A stretch of 28,793 bases of DNA from NCBI RefSeq assembly GCF_002087075.1, contig NZ_MWSM01000028.1, positions 1 to 28,793 on the forward strand. Reading direction: 5' to 3'. The translations under genes and the position numbers were made by a program. Below are positions 15,452 to 24,881 of this stretch, one piece after another (position 1 is the first letter of the stretch; every line of letters starts with the position of its first letter). Source of the stretch: Streptococcus pseudopneumoniae ATCC BAA-960 = CCUG 49455. GTDB taxonomy: Bacteria > Bacillota > Bacilli > Lactobacillales > Streptococcaceae. The notes under the pieces were generated by a model, which worked only from the letters and a program-made list of their open reading frames with translations, was not told the origin of the DNA and searched no databases.

Positions 15452-18235
15452 ATGGCTGTTTTTGTGTCTTTGGATGGAATTGTGGTAGAAGTACTTGATG
15501 TCTTTTCTTCTTTTAATGGGGATAGTGAGTTTTTCTTGTGTAAACGTCTTAAAGACAAGAGTCAGTTTGTTATGGAACGCTCTCGGTTCGAGGAGATGTT
15601 CCAACTTCAAAGTAGTCACTTGACGACGCAAGAAAAATTACAATTGTTTACCTCCGTGTTTGCTGGCCGTTTTGATGTTTATGCTAAGAGTTTTATCAAT
15701 GATCAAGGGAAAATTCAGTATTTTCCATCCTATGATTATGGTTGGAAGCAGTTGTCACCTGAAAAACGGAGTTTCCAGACATTGACGGATTCCGTTTTGA
15801 AATCTCATTTTCGTGGGGAGACAGCTATCGGTATCTTTCCTATGCACTTAGATGATAGCTGTTATTTTTTGGTACTTGATTTGGATGAAGGAGATTGGAA
15901 AGAAGCTGGTTTAACCATTCGAAGAATAGCCAGGGAACGCCAGATGGAAGCCCATTTAGAGATTTCTCGTTCGGGTCACGGACTCCATATTTGGTTCTTC
16001 TTTGAGGAAGCGATTCCGAGTCGAGAGGCTCGCTTGTTTGGAAAGAAACTGTTAGAACTGGCAATGCAGGAAAGTATGCAACTGTCCTTTGATTCTTTTG
16101 ATCGCATGTTTCCAAATCAGGATGTTCTTCCTAAAGGTGGATTTGGTAATTTGATTGCCCTTCCTTTTCAAGGAGAAGCTTATCATCAAGGGCGAACGGT
16201 CTTTGTGGATGAACAGTTTCAGCCTTATGAAGACCAATGGAGGTATCTACAAGAAATTCAGAGGGTTTCAACTGCTAAAGTGGCACTGTTAATCCAAGAG
16301 GAGTTAGGTAAGGAAGAATTGGATAAGGAGTTGAAGGTCGTCTTATCCAATATGATCCAACTTGAAAAATCGTCTGTGACACCCAAGACACTGTTTTTCT
16401 TGAAAAATATGGCTTCATTTTCTAATCCCGAATTTTATTTAAAGCAGGCTATGCGACAGCCAACCTATCAAATTCCTGAGCGAATGTATTTATTTGGAGA
16501 ATCCGATCATTATTTATGGCTGCCAAGAGGTTTGCTGTATCCATTGCAAGATAAATTTAATACTCTTCGAAAATCTCTTCAAACCACGTCAGCTTCGCCT
16601 TGCCGTACTCAAGTACTGCCTACGGCTAGCTTCCTAGTTTGCTCTTTGATTTTCATTGAGTATGAGCAGGGATCTGTGGAAGATAGGAGAAAGGTACAAA
16701 GGTCTATTAGAGTGGAATTTAAGGGAGAACTCACTTTTGAGCAAGAGTTAGCCCTGTCAGATATGACTTCTAAAGAAAATGGTTTACTTCATGCGGAGAC
16801 CGGTTTTGGAAAGACCGTTTTAGGTGCTGCTCTTATCTCTGAACGGAAAACAAAAACAATTATCCTAGTTCATAATAGGCAACTCTTAGACCAGTGGCTG
16901 GATCGCCTAAAGTGTTTTTTGACTTTCGAAGAGGAAGAAGCTACCCGTTATACGCCATCAGGTCGTGAAAGGGTAATAGGCTATGTCGGGCAGTACGGTG
17001 GGACTAAGAAATGGTTGAGTGGACTGGTTGATGTCGTTATGATCCAATCTCTATTTAAGTTGGAAAATAGTCAAAGTCTTTTGGATGAGTATGAGATGAT
17101 GATTGTGGATGAGTGTCATCATGTCTCTGCCTTGATGTTTGAAAAAGTTGTTGCTCAGTTTAGAGGGAAGTATCTTTACGGTTTGACGGCTACGCCTGAG
17201 CGTAAGAATGGTCATGAGCCTATTGTTTTTCAGAGAATTGGTGAGATACTCCATACTGCTGATAAGAGGGAAACGGATTTTAAACGGCAATTGCAATTAA
17301 GATTCACTTCTTTTGGTCATTTGGAGATTGAAAAGACCAAAGCAAGTAATTTTATACAGCTTAGTGATTGGATTGCTACTGACTCAGTGAGGAATCAGTT
17401 GATTATCAAGGATATTCTAGACCAAGTGGCAGAAGGGCGGAATATCTTGGTTCTAGTCAATCGAATTCAACAGATAGATGTCTTTGAAAAGTTATTGAAA
17501 GAGAAAGAGGTTGATGACTGTTATATTATTAGCGGAAAAACCAAAGTCCGAGATAGAACAAGTTTAATGGAGACGTTAGAACAGTTAGATAAAGGGTTTG
17601 TTTTATTGTCTACTGGAAAATACATTGGCGAAGGTTTTGACTTGCCTCAGCTAGACACGCTTATATTGGCAGCACCCTTTTCTTGGAAAAATAATTTAAT
17701 TCAGTATGCAGGTCGGATTCATAGAAACTACAAGGATAAGTCTTTGGTGCGGATTTTCGATTATGTGGATATTCATGTTCCTTATTTAGAAAAGATGTTT
17801 CAGAAACGACAAGTAGCTTATCGAAAGATGGATTATCGTGTCATCGAGGGTGAGGAGAAACAATTCGTTTATGTTGATAGTAGATATGAGAAGGTGTTGA
17901 GAGAGGACTTGGCAGGGGAAAGACAGGAATGTCTGCTTATTTTACCTTATGTGCACCAGACAAAACTGATGAATTTTCTAAAAGAATTTAGGATTAGTCA
18001 AATTGAGATATGTATACCAGAGACGGTTGCAAATAAAGCATGGCTAGACCAGTTGAAGAGCCAGAAAATTAAAGTATCTTTTACTCAATCAAAAATAGTC
18101 ACGCCTATTCTTTTGGTAAACAAGACCATTGTTTGGTATGGCGCAATGCCATTATTAGGGAAGGTAGATGAAATGACCATATTACGTTTGGAATCAGCTA
18201 GTATAGCTTCTGAACTAGTGGCAGGTTTACGATAG
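15452..18235 (+). CDS. Primase-helicase of TOTE-conflict type (AEP + SF2 helicase + PLD-like)
   Basis: A 927-residue protein. Residues ~60-300 form an archaeo-eukaryotic primase (AEP) domain, with catalytic Asp143 and Asp145 in YFLVLDLDEGDW and the SGHGLH motif at 174-179. Residues ~425-810 are a superfamily 2 helicase: Walker A ETGFGKT (~449-455), DECHH (553-557), LTATPER, and motif VI QYAGRIHR (751-758). The C-terminus (VNKTIVWYGAMPLLG) resembles the degenerate phospholipase-D-like end found in related proteins. This order matches TOTE conflict-system proteins, thought to act on foreign nucleic acid. ATG 15452 has AAGGAGGTGA six bases upstream. Residues ~370-404, between primase and helicase, are encoded by a BOX repeat; the frame stays open. 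Confidence 0.85.
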   Translation: MAVFVSLDGIVVEVLDVFSSFNGDSEFFLCKRLKDKSQFVMERSRFEEMFQLQSSHLTTQEKLQLFTSVFAGRFDVYAKSFINDQGKIQYFPSYDYGWKQLSPEKRSFQTLTDSVLKSHFRGETAIGIFPMHLDDSCYFLVLDLDEGDWKEAGLTIRRIARERQMEAHLEISRSGHGLHIWFFFEEAIPSREARLFGKKLLELAMQESMQLSFDSFDRMFPNQDVLPKGGFGNLIALPFQGEAYHQGRTVFVDEQFQPYEDQWRYLQEIQRVSTAKVALLIQEELGKEELDKELKVVLSNMIQLEKSSVTPKTLFFLKNMASFSNPEFYLKQAMRQPTYQIPERMYLFGESDHYLWLPRGLLYPLQDKFNTLRKSLQTTSASPCRTQVLPTASFLVCSLIFIEYEQGSVEDRRKVQRSIRVEFKGELTFEQELALSDMTSKENGLLHAETGFGKTVLGAALISERKTKTIILVHNRQLLDQWLDRLKCFLTFEEEEATRYTPSGRERVIGYVGQYGGTKKWLSGLVDVVMIQSLFKLENSQSLLDEYEMMIVDECHHVSALMFEKVVAQFRGKYLYGLTATPERKNGHEPIVFQRIGEILHTADKRETDFKRQLQLRFTSFGHLEIEKTKASNFIQLSDWIATDSVRNQLIIKDILDQVAEGRNILVLVNRIQQIDVFEKLLKEKEVDDCYIISGKTKVRDRTSLMETLEQLDKGFVLLSTGKYIGEGFDLPQLDTLILAAPFSWKNNLIQYAGRIHRNYKDKSLVRIFDYVDIHVPYLEKMFQKRQVAYRKMDYRVIEGEEKQFVYVDSRYEKVLREDLAGERQECLLILPYVHQTKLMNFLKEFRISQIEICIPETVANKAWLDQLKSQKIKVSFTQSKIVTPILLVNKTIVWYGAMPLLGKVDEMTILRLESASIASELVAGLR
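16560..16663 (+). repeat. BOX element (boxA-boxC, no boxB) inside a coding sequence
   Basis: Starts ATACTCTTCGAAAATCTC and ends TTTCATTGAGTAT, the same ends as the BOX at 255-414. It contains ACGTCAGCTTCGCCTTGCCGTA of boxA and GGCTAGCTTCCTAGTTTGC of boxC, without boxB. It lies wholly within the primase-helicase gene and is read through as TLRKSLQTT...FIEYE. Confidence 0.93.
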
Positions 18236-18338
18236 AGAAAACTTTTAAAAATTTCTATGTATGATTTTCATTTCTTTAGTGAGGCTGTTGACATTTTCAC
18301 ATTCGAATCACACAAAATAAAAAAATTTCTACAAGTAC

Positions 18339-18367
18339 TTGACAAATAGATTGAAATATCATAAAAT
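18339..18367 (+). promoter_or_regulatory. Promoter of the beta-glucoside operon
   Basis: TTGACA (18339-18344), 17-base spacer, TAAAAT (18362-18367). A cre-like site overlaps the expected start point. Confidence 0.85.
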
Positions 18368-18380
18368 AAAAACGGTTACA
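18367..18380 (+). promoter_or_regulatory. cre-like site (CcpA operator)
   Basis: TAAAAACGGTTACA differs from a good cre (TGAAAACGGTTACA type) at one base. It overlaps the -10 end and start point, a position where CcpA represses when preferred sugars are present. Confidence 0.7.
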
Positions 18381-18429
18381 GAGTTATTAATTATTTAAGC
18401 TTCATGTCACCATTAAAAATTGAAATAAA

Positions 18430-18464
18430 AGGATGTTATCACTAATACAAGTGAGCAGGAACCT
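18430..18464 (+). promoter_or_regulatory. RAT site (LicT-type ribonucleic antiterminator)
   Basis: AGGATGTTATCACT and AGTGAGCAGGAACCT form the short asymmetric hairpin of BglG/LicT targets (compare GGATTGTTACTG...GCAGGCAAAACC). Its 3' end (AGGAACCT) is also the first strand of the terminator at 18457, so antiterminator binding and terminator folding exclude each other. Confidence 0.85.
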
Positions 18465-18516
18465 ATTTAATCACATCAGAAGAAGTTTCTTGATGTTTTT
18501 AAGTAGGTTCCTTTTA
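18457..18516 (+). terminator. LicT-controlled terminator ahead of licT
   Basis: AGGAACCTATTTAA (from 18457) pairs with TTTAAGTAGGTTCCT (to 18512), with an inner ACATCA/TGATGT extension, followed by TTTTATTTT. It overlaps the RAT by eight bases. Confidence 0.85.
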
Positions 18517-18534
18517 TTTTAAAAGGGAAATTTT

Positions 18535-19374
18535 ATGATCATAAAACGAATACTAAACCACAATGCCGTAATTGCGCAAAGTAAAAAAGATATCGATATT
18601 CTTCTTTTTGGAAGGGGAATAGCTTTTGGAAGAAAAATTGGAGATAAAGTAAATCCAATTGATATTGAGAAAAGTTTTTTTCTCAAAAATAGAGATAATA
18701 TGACCCGTTTTACAGAGATGTTTATTAACGTTCCTTTGGAGTTGGTGTACATTACCGAAAAAATAATTAACCTAGGTAAAATAACATTGGGTAATAATTT
18801 TGATGAAATTATCTATATTAATTTAACGGATCATATTTCTTCGAGCATAGAACGTTATAAAGAAGGGATTATTATTTCGAATCCCCTACGCTGGGAAATC
18901 TCGAAATATTATAAAGAAGAATTTGAGCTTGGGAAAAGGGCTTTACAAATAATAAAAAAAGAGTTAGGTATTGAACTTCCAATTGACGAAGCTGCATTCA
19001 TAGCGCTACATTTTGTTAATGCTAATTTAGAAAATAATTTTCAAGAGTCGTATAAAATCACTGAAATAATTATGGGAATTGAGAAAATCATTCAAGATTT
19101 CTATTGTACTGAGTTTAACCAAGATTCTATTGATTATTATAGATTCATAACTCATATAAAATTATTTGCCCATCGCTTGGTTGAAAATACAACTTATTGT
19201 GACGATGATGATGAAGACTTGTTAGCATTAATGAAAAATAAATATCCTAGAGAATATGAATGTGGTGAACAGGTGGCAATGTTTATACAAACTGAGTACA
19301 ATTATTTGCTGACTTCTAGTGAATTAGTTTATTTGATGGCTCATATTCGTCGTTTAACAAAAAATTTAGATTAA
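18535..19374 (+). CDS. licT: BglG/LicT-family transcriptional antiterminator
   Basis: A 279-residue RNA-binding antiterminator that stabilises the RAT hairpin and allows transcription of the beta-glucoside genes. Residues 1-55 are the co-antiterminator RNA-binding domain (MIIKRILNHNAVIAQ). PRD1 (~65-170) carries His100 and His159, and PRD2 (~171-279) carries His207 and His270, the four phosphorylation sites of Bacillus LicT at nearly the same numbers. PTS phosphorylation of these His residues should couple activity to sugar supply: EII-type phosphorylation of PRD1 inhibits, HPr phosphorylation of PRD2 activates. Its own target lies directly upstream, so it is autoregulated. The PTS gene starts 17 bases downstream. 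Confidence 0.93.
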   Translation: MIIKRILNHNAVIAQSKKDIDILLFGRGIAFGRKIGDKVNPIDIEKSFFLKNRDNMTRFTEMFINVPLELVYITEKIINLGKITLGNNFDEIIYINLTDHISSSIERYKEGIIISNPLRWEISKYYKEEFELGKRALQIIKKELGIELPIDEAAFIALHFVNANLENNFQESYKITEIIMGIEKIIQDFYCTEFNQDSIDYYRFITHIKLFAHRLVENTTYCDDDDEDLLALMKNKYPREYECGEQVAMFIQTEYNYLLTSSELVYLMAHIRRLTKNLD

Positions 19375-19391
19375 TAGAATAGGAGAATACC

Positions 19392-21230
19392 ATGAGTTAT
19401 AAAGATACAGTACAAAAAATCCTCGATGTAATTGGAGGCGAAAAAAATGTCAATAGAGTTACCCATTGTGTAACACGTTTAAGATTAGAATTAAAAGATG
19501 AAAATTTAGTCAATGATGATGATGTGAAGAAGATACCAGGTGTAATAGGTATTATGAAAAAGAATGGGCAATATCAAATTATACTTGGTAATGATGTAGC
19601 CAATTATTATAAAGAATTCATTAAACTTGGCAATTTTGAAACAGATTCAGTTGATCAAGGGCACAAAGGGAATATTTTAGAAAGAATCATTGAATATATC
19701 GCTGGTTCCATGACTCCAATCATTCCAGCAATGTTAGGGGGAGGTATGCTGAAAGTCTTGGTAATTATTTTACCAATGCTTGGTATATTGCAATCAGATT
19801 CTCAGACTATTGCTTTTTTGACATTTTTTGGGGATGCTCCATATTATTTCTTACCGCTGTTATTAGCTTATTCTGCATCACAAAAATTAAAAGTAACATC
19901 TACATTAGCTATGTCTGTAGCAGGTGTACTTCTCCATCCAAATTTTGTTCAAATGGTGCAATCAGGGAATCCTCTTAGTTTATTTGGTGTACCTGTGACA
20001 CCAGCTAGTTATGGTTCGTCAGTCGTTCCAATTCTTATTATGGTTTGGTTGATGAAATATATTGAAAAAATGATTGCTAAATTAACACCAGCTGTTACTA
20101 AGAGTTTTTTGCAACCTACGCTAGTATTATTAGTATCAAGCTGTATTGCCTTAGTTGTAGTCGGACCTATTGGAGTAATTGTTGGTGAAGGATTATCAAA
20201 TCTAGTTGGGCAAATGTATGGTGTAGCTGGATGGCTTACATTAGCTATTCTTGGCGCTATTATGCCATTTATTGTTATGACTGGAATGCATTGGGCTTTT
20301 GCACCTATTTTTTTGGCGGCATCTATTGCTACTCCAGACGTATTAATTCTTCCAGCAATGTTAGGGTCAAACTTAGCTCAAGGGGCTGCTTCGATGGCTG
20401 TTGCATTAAAGAGTAAAAATAATAATACAAAACAAATTGCTTTTGCAGCAGGTTTCTCAGCCTTACTTGCAGGGATTACCGAACCTGCATTATATGGTGT
20501 GACTTTAAAATATAAAAAACCGCTTTATGCAGCTATGATTGGTGGTGGATTAGCGGGATTATTTGCAGGTCTTACTAGTGTTAAAGCATATCTATTTGCT
20601 GTCCCAGCTTTGATAGCGTTGCCTCAATTTATTTATTCTGATGTGCCATCAAATATTGTAAATGCTTTAATTGTGGCAGTCATTTCGGTTGTTATTACCT
20701 TTGTCTTGGCTTATATATTTGGAATCGATGAAGAAGAGAGTTCTAGCCATTTAGAAGTTGAAGTTGGAGTTTCAAATAAAAAAATGATATTTTCTCCTAT
20801 ATCAGGAGAAATCATTCCGTTAAGCGATGTCCAGGATAAAACATTTTCAGATAAACTAATTGGAGACGGAGTAGCGATTATCCCAAGTGAGGGTAAGGTT
20901 TATGCACCATTTGATGGGAAAATTACAAATATTTTTCCGACTAAGCACGCAATTGGATTGAAGAGTGATGAGGGTGTTGAGTTACTAATTCATATTGGAT
21001 TAGATACTGTTGAGCTAAAAGGTCAAGGTTTTATTAGTCATGTAGAAGAAGGAGACAGAGTTTTCAAAAATCAGTTGATTTTTGAAATGGACTTAAATTT
21101 AATCAAGACTAAAGGCTACGAAACAGTTACACCAGTAATTGTAACGAATACCAACGATTTTCTAGATGTATTAGTATTACCTAATAATCAGACAATCGAG
21201 CATTCTAAGGAATTACTGGTAATATTATAA
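19392..21230 (+). CDS. bglP: PTS beta-glucoside transporter, EIIBCA
   Basis: A 612-residue membrane permease that imports and phosphorylates beta-glucosides. Domain order is B-C-A. EIIB holds the phospho-Cys at residue 26 (VNRVTHCVTRLRLEL). EIIC (~105-450) has about ten membrane segments and the substrate motif GITEPALYGV. EIIA (~465-612) has the phospho-His at 534 in LIHIGLDTVELKG and a supporting His at 519. Length and order are normal for BglP/BglF. AGGAG precedes the ATG. It sits between licT and bglA with short gaps (17 and 12 bases), so all three are one unit. It is also the likely kinase that inactivates LicT when substrate is absent. Confidence 0.94.
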   Translation: MSYKDTVQKILDVIGGEKNVNRVTHCVTRLRLELKDENLVNDDDVKKIPGVIGIMKKNGQYQIILGNDVANYYKEFIKLGNFETDSVDQGHKGNILERIIEYIAGSMTPIIPAMLGGGMLKVLVIILPMLGILQSDSQTIAFLTFFGDAPYYFLPLLLAYSASQKLKVTSTLAMSVAGVLLHPNFVQMVQSGNPLSLFGVPVTPASYGSSVVPILIMVWLMKYIEKMIAKLTPAVTKSFLQPTLVLLVSSCIALVVVGPIGVIVGEGLSNLVGQMYGVAGWLTLAILGAIMPFIVMTGMHWAFAPIFLAASIATPDVLILPAMLGSNLAQGAASMAVALKSKNNNTKQIAFAAGFSALLAGITEPALYGVTLKYKKPLYAAMIGGGLAGLFAGLTSVKAYLFAVPALIALPQFIYSDVPSNIVNALIVAVISVVITFVLAYIFGIDEEESSSHLEVEVGVSNKKMIFSPISGEIIPLSDVQDKTFSDKLIGDGVAIIPSEGKVYAPFDGKITNIFPTKHAIGLKSDEGVELLIHIGLDTVELKGQGFISHVEEGDRVFKNQLIFEMDLNLIKTKGYETVTPVIVTNTNDFLDVLVLPNNQTIEHSKELLVIL

Positions 21231-22658
<1,428 letters not shown>

Positions 22659-22714
22659 TTTGTTTATTGATGATTAGATATTATCACGGTTAAGGCAGCA
22701 TCTCATTAAATATG

Positions 22715-22761
22715 AAATAAAGAGGTTTGGAAGACATCAAATTCTAAACCTCTTTATTTTA
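22715..22761 (+). terminator. Terminator after bglA
   Basis: AAATAAAGAGGTTT and AAACCTCTTTATTT form a long stem, followed by TATAGGGG. AT-rich on both sides, so it could work in both directions. Confidence 0.85.
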
Positions 22762-22835
22762 TAGGGGGATTAATTAATTTAATTTTGTTACAGAGAGCCG
22801 ATTATAAATAGTTAACTTAGGATAGATTGGTTATA

Positions 22836-22942
22836 TATAGTAGACTGAATCTAAAATAGTACGAAACAATTGCTAAAACGTTTATAGAAATTAATTTTAC
22901 TTTCCCAATCGATTTGTTTTCATCTTATTTCAATCCGCTATA
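22836..22942 (+). repeat. RUP element (107 bp)
   Basis: TATAGTAGACTGAAT at the left and TTTCAATCCGCTATA at the right are imperfect inverted ends, with TA at each edge. The length is exactly 107 bases, the size given for the pneumococcal RUP, a non-coding element thought to be moved by the IS630-Spn1 transposase. The identity is from memory of the repeat, not a search. Confidence 0.7.
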
Positions 22943-22985
22943 AAGTTAGATAAGAATAAGCTAACAAGCAGAAGTAAGATAGGTC

Positions 22986-23014
22986 TTGCAAGAATGGTAA
23001 AAATCTGATAAACT
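22986..23014 (+). promoter_or_regulatory. Promoter of the pheS T-box operon
   Basis: TTGCAA (22986-22991), 17-base spacer, TAAACT (23009-23014). It resembles the promoter of the Val T-box (TTGCAT-17-TACAAT). Confidence 0.7.
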
Positions 23015-23019
23015 AAGTA

Positions 23020-23215
23020 GTAATTGAATAGGAATCTGAAAGACTAGTAGCCCAAGGGAAGTATATCAGGGAGGAGAGCCGTGACTGCAAGCTCTCTATA
23101 TGAAAGCTGGGTGAATTCACTTGCGCATGGATTTAGAAATGAAGGTCTGACTTGTCAGATGAAAACGGATGGTACCGCGTGTCAACGCTCCGAGTGGAGT
23201 TTTTGGCATGTGGTT
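23020..23215 (+). promoter_or_regulatory. T-box leader, Phe specifier (TTC)
   Basis: Controls pheS-GNAT-pheT by sensing uncharged tRNA-Phe. The T-box sequence TGGTACCGCG lies at 23170-23179. Stem I has its distal hairpin in GGAGAGCCGTGACTGCAAG (GACTGCAA as GNUG box). On the returning strand, GTGAATTCACTT places TTC (23116-23118, followed by A) as specifier; TTC codes for Phe, matching the gene downstream. A short hairpin CTCCGAGTGGAG with TTTTT (23188-23204) acts as terminator. Confidence 0.88.
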
Positions 23216-23249
23216 TTCTTTTTATCTACGAGAGACTGATGGAGGAAAT

Positions 23250-24296
23250 ATGTCAACTATTGAAGAACAATTAAAAGCGCTTCGCGAAGAAACGCTGGCT
23301 AGCTTGAAGCAGATTACTGCTGGAAATGAAAAAGAGATGCAAGATTTGCGTGTCTCTGTCCTTGGTAAAAAGGGTTCGCTCACTGAAATCCTCAAAGGGA
23401 TGAAAGATGTTTCTGCTGAGATGCGTCCAATCATTGGGAAACACGTCAATGAAGCTCGTGATGTCTTGACAGCTGCTTTTGAAGAAACAGCTAAGCTCTT
23501 GGAAGAAAAGAAAGTCGCGGCTCAACTGGCTAGCGAGAGTATCGATGTGACGCTTCCAGGTCGTCCAGTTGCGACTGGTCACCGTCACGTTTTGACACAA
23601 ACCAGTGAAGAAATCGAAGATATCTTCATCGGTATGGGTTATCAAGTCGTGGATGGTTTTGAAGTGGAGCAAGACTACTATAACTTTGAACGTATGAACC
23701 TTCCAAAAGACCACCCAGCTCGTGATATGCAGGATACTTTCTATATCACTGAAGAAATCTTGCTCCGTACCCACACGTCTCCAGTTCAGGCGCGTGCTAT
23801 GGATGCCCATGATTTTTCTAAAGGTCCTTTGAAGATGATCTCGCCAGGGCGTGTCTTCCGTCGCGATACGGACGATGCGACCCACAGTCATCAATTCCAC
23901 CAAATTGAAGGCTTGGTTGTTGGGAAAAATATCTCTATGGCAGACCTTCAAGGAACCCTTCAGTTGATTGTCCAAAAAATGTTTGGTGAAGAGCGTCAAA
24001 TTCGTTTGCGTCCATCTTACTTTCCATTCACAGAGCCATCTGTTGAGGTGGATGTTTCTTGCTTCAAATGTGGTGGAGAAGGCTGTAACGTATGTAAGAA
24101 AACAGGTTGGATCGAAATTATGGGGGCCGGTATGGTTCACCCACGTGTCCTTGAAATGAGTGGTATCGATGCGACTGTATACTCTGGCTTTGCCTTTGGT
24201 CTTGGACAAGAGCGTGTAGCTATGCTCCGTTATGGAATCAACGATATCCGTGGATTCTACCAAGGAGATGTCCGCTTCTCAGAACAGTTTAAATAA
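23250..24296 (+). CDS. pheS: Phenylalanine--tRNA ligase, alpha subunit
   Basis: A 348-residue catalytic subunit of the alpha2-beta2 class II synthetase. The N-terminal coiled coil (~1-90, [16 protein letters not shown]) binds tRNA. The catalytic core has motif 2 ([20 protein letters not shown]) and motif 3 ([18 protein letters not shown]). A Cys-rich insert ([17 protein letters not shown]) is usual for this subunit. I chose the ATG at 23250, with GGAGGAAAT directly upstream; the open frame extends back to 23169 but that part is the T-box terminator. It overlaps the GNAT gene by one base (TAATG). Confidence 0.97.
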   Translation: MSTIEEQLKALREETLASLKQITAGNEKEMQDLRVSVLGKKGSLTEILKGMKDVSAEMRPIIGKHVNEARDVLTAAFEETAKLLEEKKVAAQLASESIDVTLPGRPVATGHRHVLTQTSEEIEDIFIGMGYQVVDGFEVEQDYYNFERMNLPKDHPARDMQDTFYITEEILLRTHTSPVQARAMDAHDFSKGPLKMISPGRVFRRDTDDATHSHQFHQIEGLVVGKNISMADLQGTLQLIVQKMFGEERQIRLRPSYFPFTEPSVEVDVSCFKCGGEGCNVCKKTGWIEIMGAGMVHPRVLEMSGIDATVYSGFAFGLGQERVAMLRYGINDIRGFYQGDVRFSEQFK

Positions 24297-24805
24297 TGAT
24301 TAGAAAAGTAGAAATGGTAGATGTTGAGGTGTTGGCTAAAATTGCCAAACAAACCTTTCGTGAAACATTTGCTCATGATAATACGGAAGAGCAGTTACAG
24401 GAATACTTTGAAGAGGCTTATAGTCTGAGAGTTTTATCAACTGAGTTGGAAAATCCTGACTCCGAAACCTATTTCATTATGCATGAAGAGGAGATAGCTG
24501 GTTTTCTCAAAGTCAACTGGGGAAGTGCTCAAACTGAGAGAGAATTAGAGGACGCTTTTGAAATTCAACGCCTCTATGTGCTACAAAAATTCCAAGGATT
24601 TGGATTCGGTAAGCAACTGTTTGAATTTGCTCTTGAACTTGCTACAAAAAATAGTTTTTCGTGGGCTTGGTTAGGTGTTTGGGAGCATAATACAAAAGCT
24701 CAAGCGTTTTATAATCGATATGGTTTTGAAAAATTTAGCCAACATCATTTTATGGTTGGTCAAAAAGTAGATACGGATTGGTTACTGCGAAAGAAATTAA
24801 GGTAA
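24296..24805 (+). CDS. GNAT family N-acetyltransferase between pheS and pheT
   Basis: A 169-residue acetyl-CoA-dependent acetyltransferase. The core motif is IQRLYVLQKFQGFGFGKQLFE (~82-102), where QGFGFG is the acetyl-CoA loop, followed by WLGVWEHNTKAQAFYNRYGF, the usual last helix and strand. The target is unknown. Its ATG overlaps the pheS stop and no ribosome site is visible, so translation depends on pheS. The pheT start is 77 bases downstream. Placement inside the pheS-pheT operon is, as I recall, usual for this group of streptococci and puts it under the Phe T-box. Confidence 0.9.
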   Translation: MIRKVEMVDVEVLAKIAKQTFRETFAHDNTEEQLQEYFEEAYSLRVLSTELENPDSETYFIMHEEEIAGFLKVNWGSAQTERELEDAFEIQRLYVLQKFQGFGFGKQLFEFALELATKNSFSWAWLGVWEHNTKAQAFYNRYGFEKFSQHHFMVGQKVDTDWLLRKKLR

Positions 24806-24881
24806 GAAGAGGATTCTTCTATTGAAATGATAGGAAAGGAAAAGAACCAGTGTGGCAATGGTCATTCTGGAGAACTAAATT

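Noticed and set aside
23271..24263. 330-codon open frame on the minus strand opposite pheS
   Set aside because: pheS is certain by motifs and T-box; the minus frame has no family features and mirrors codon bias of pheS.
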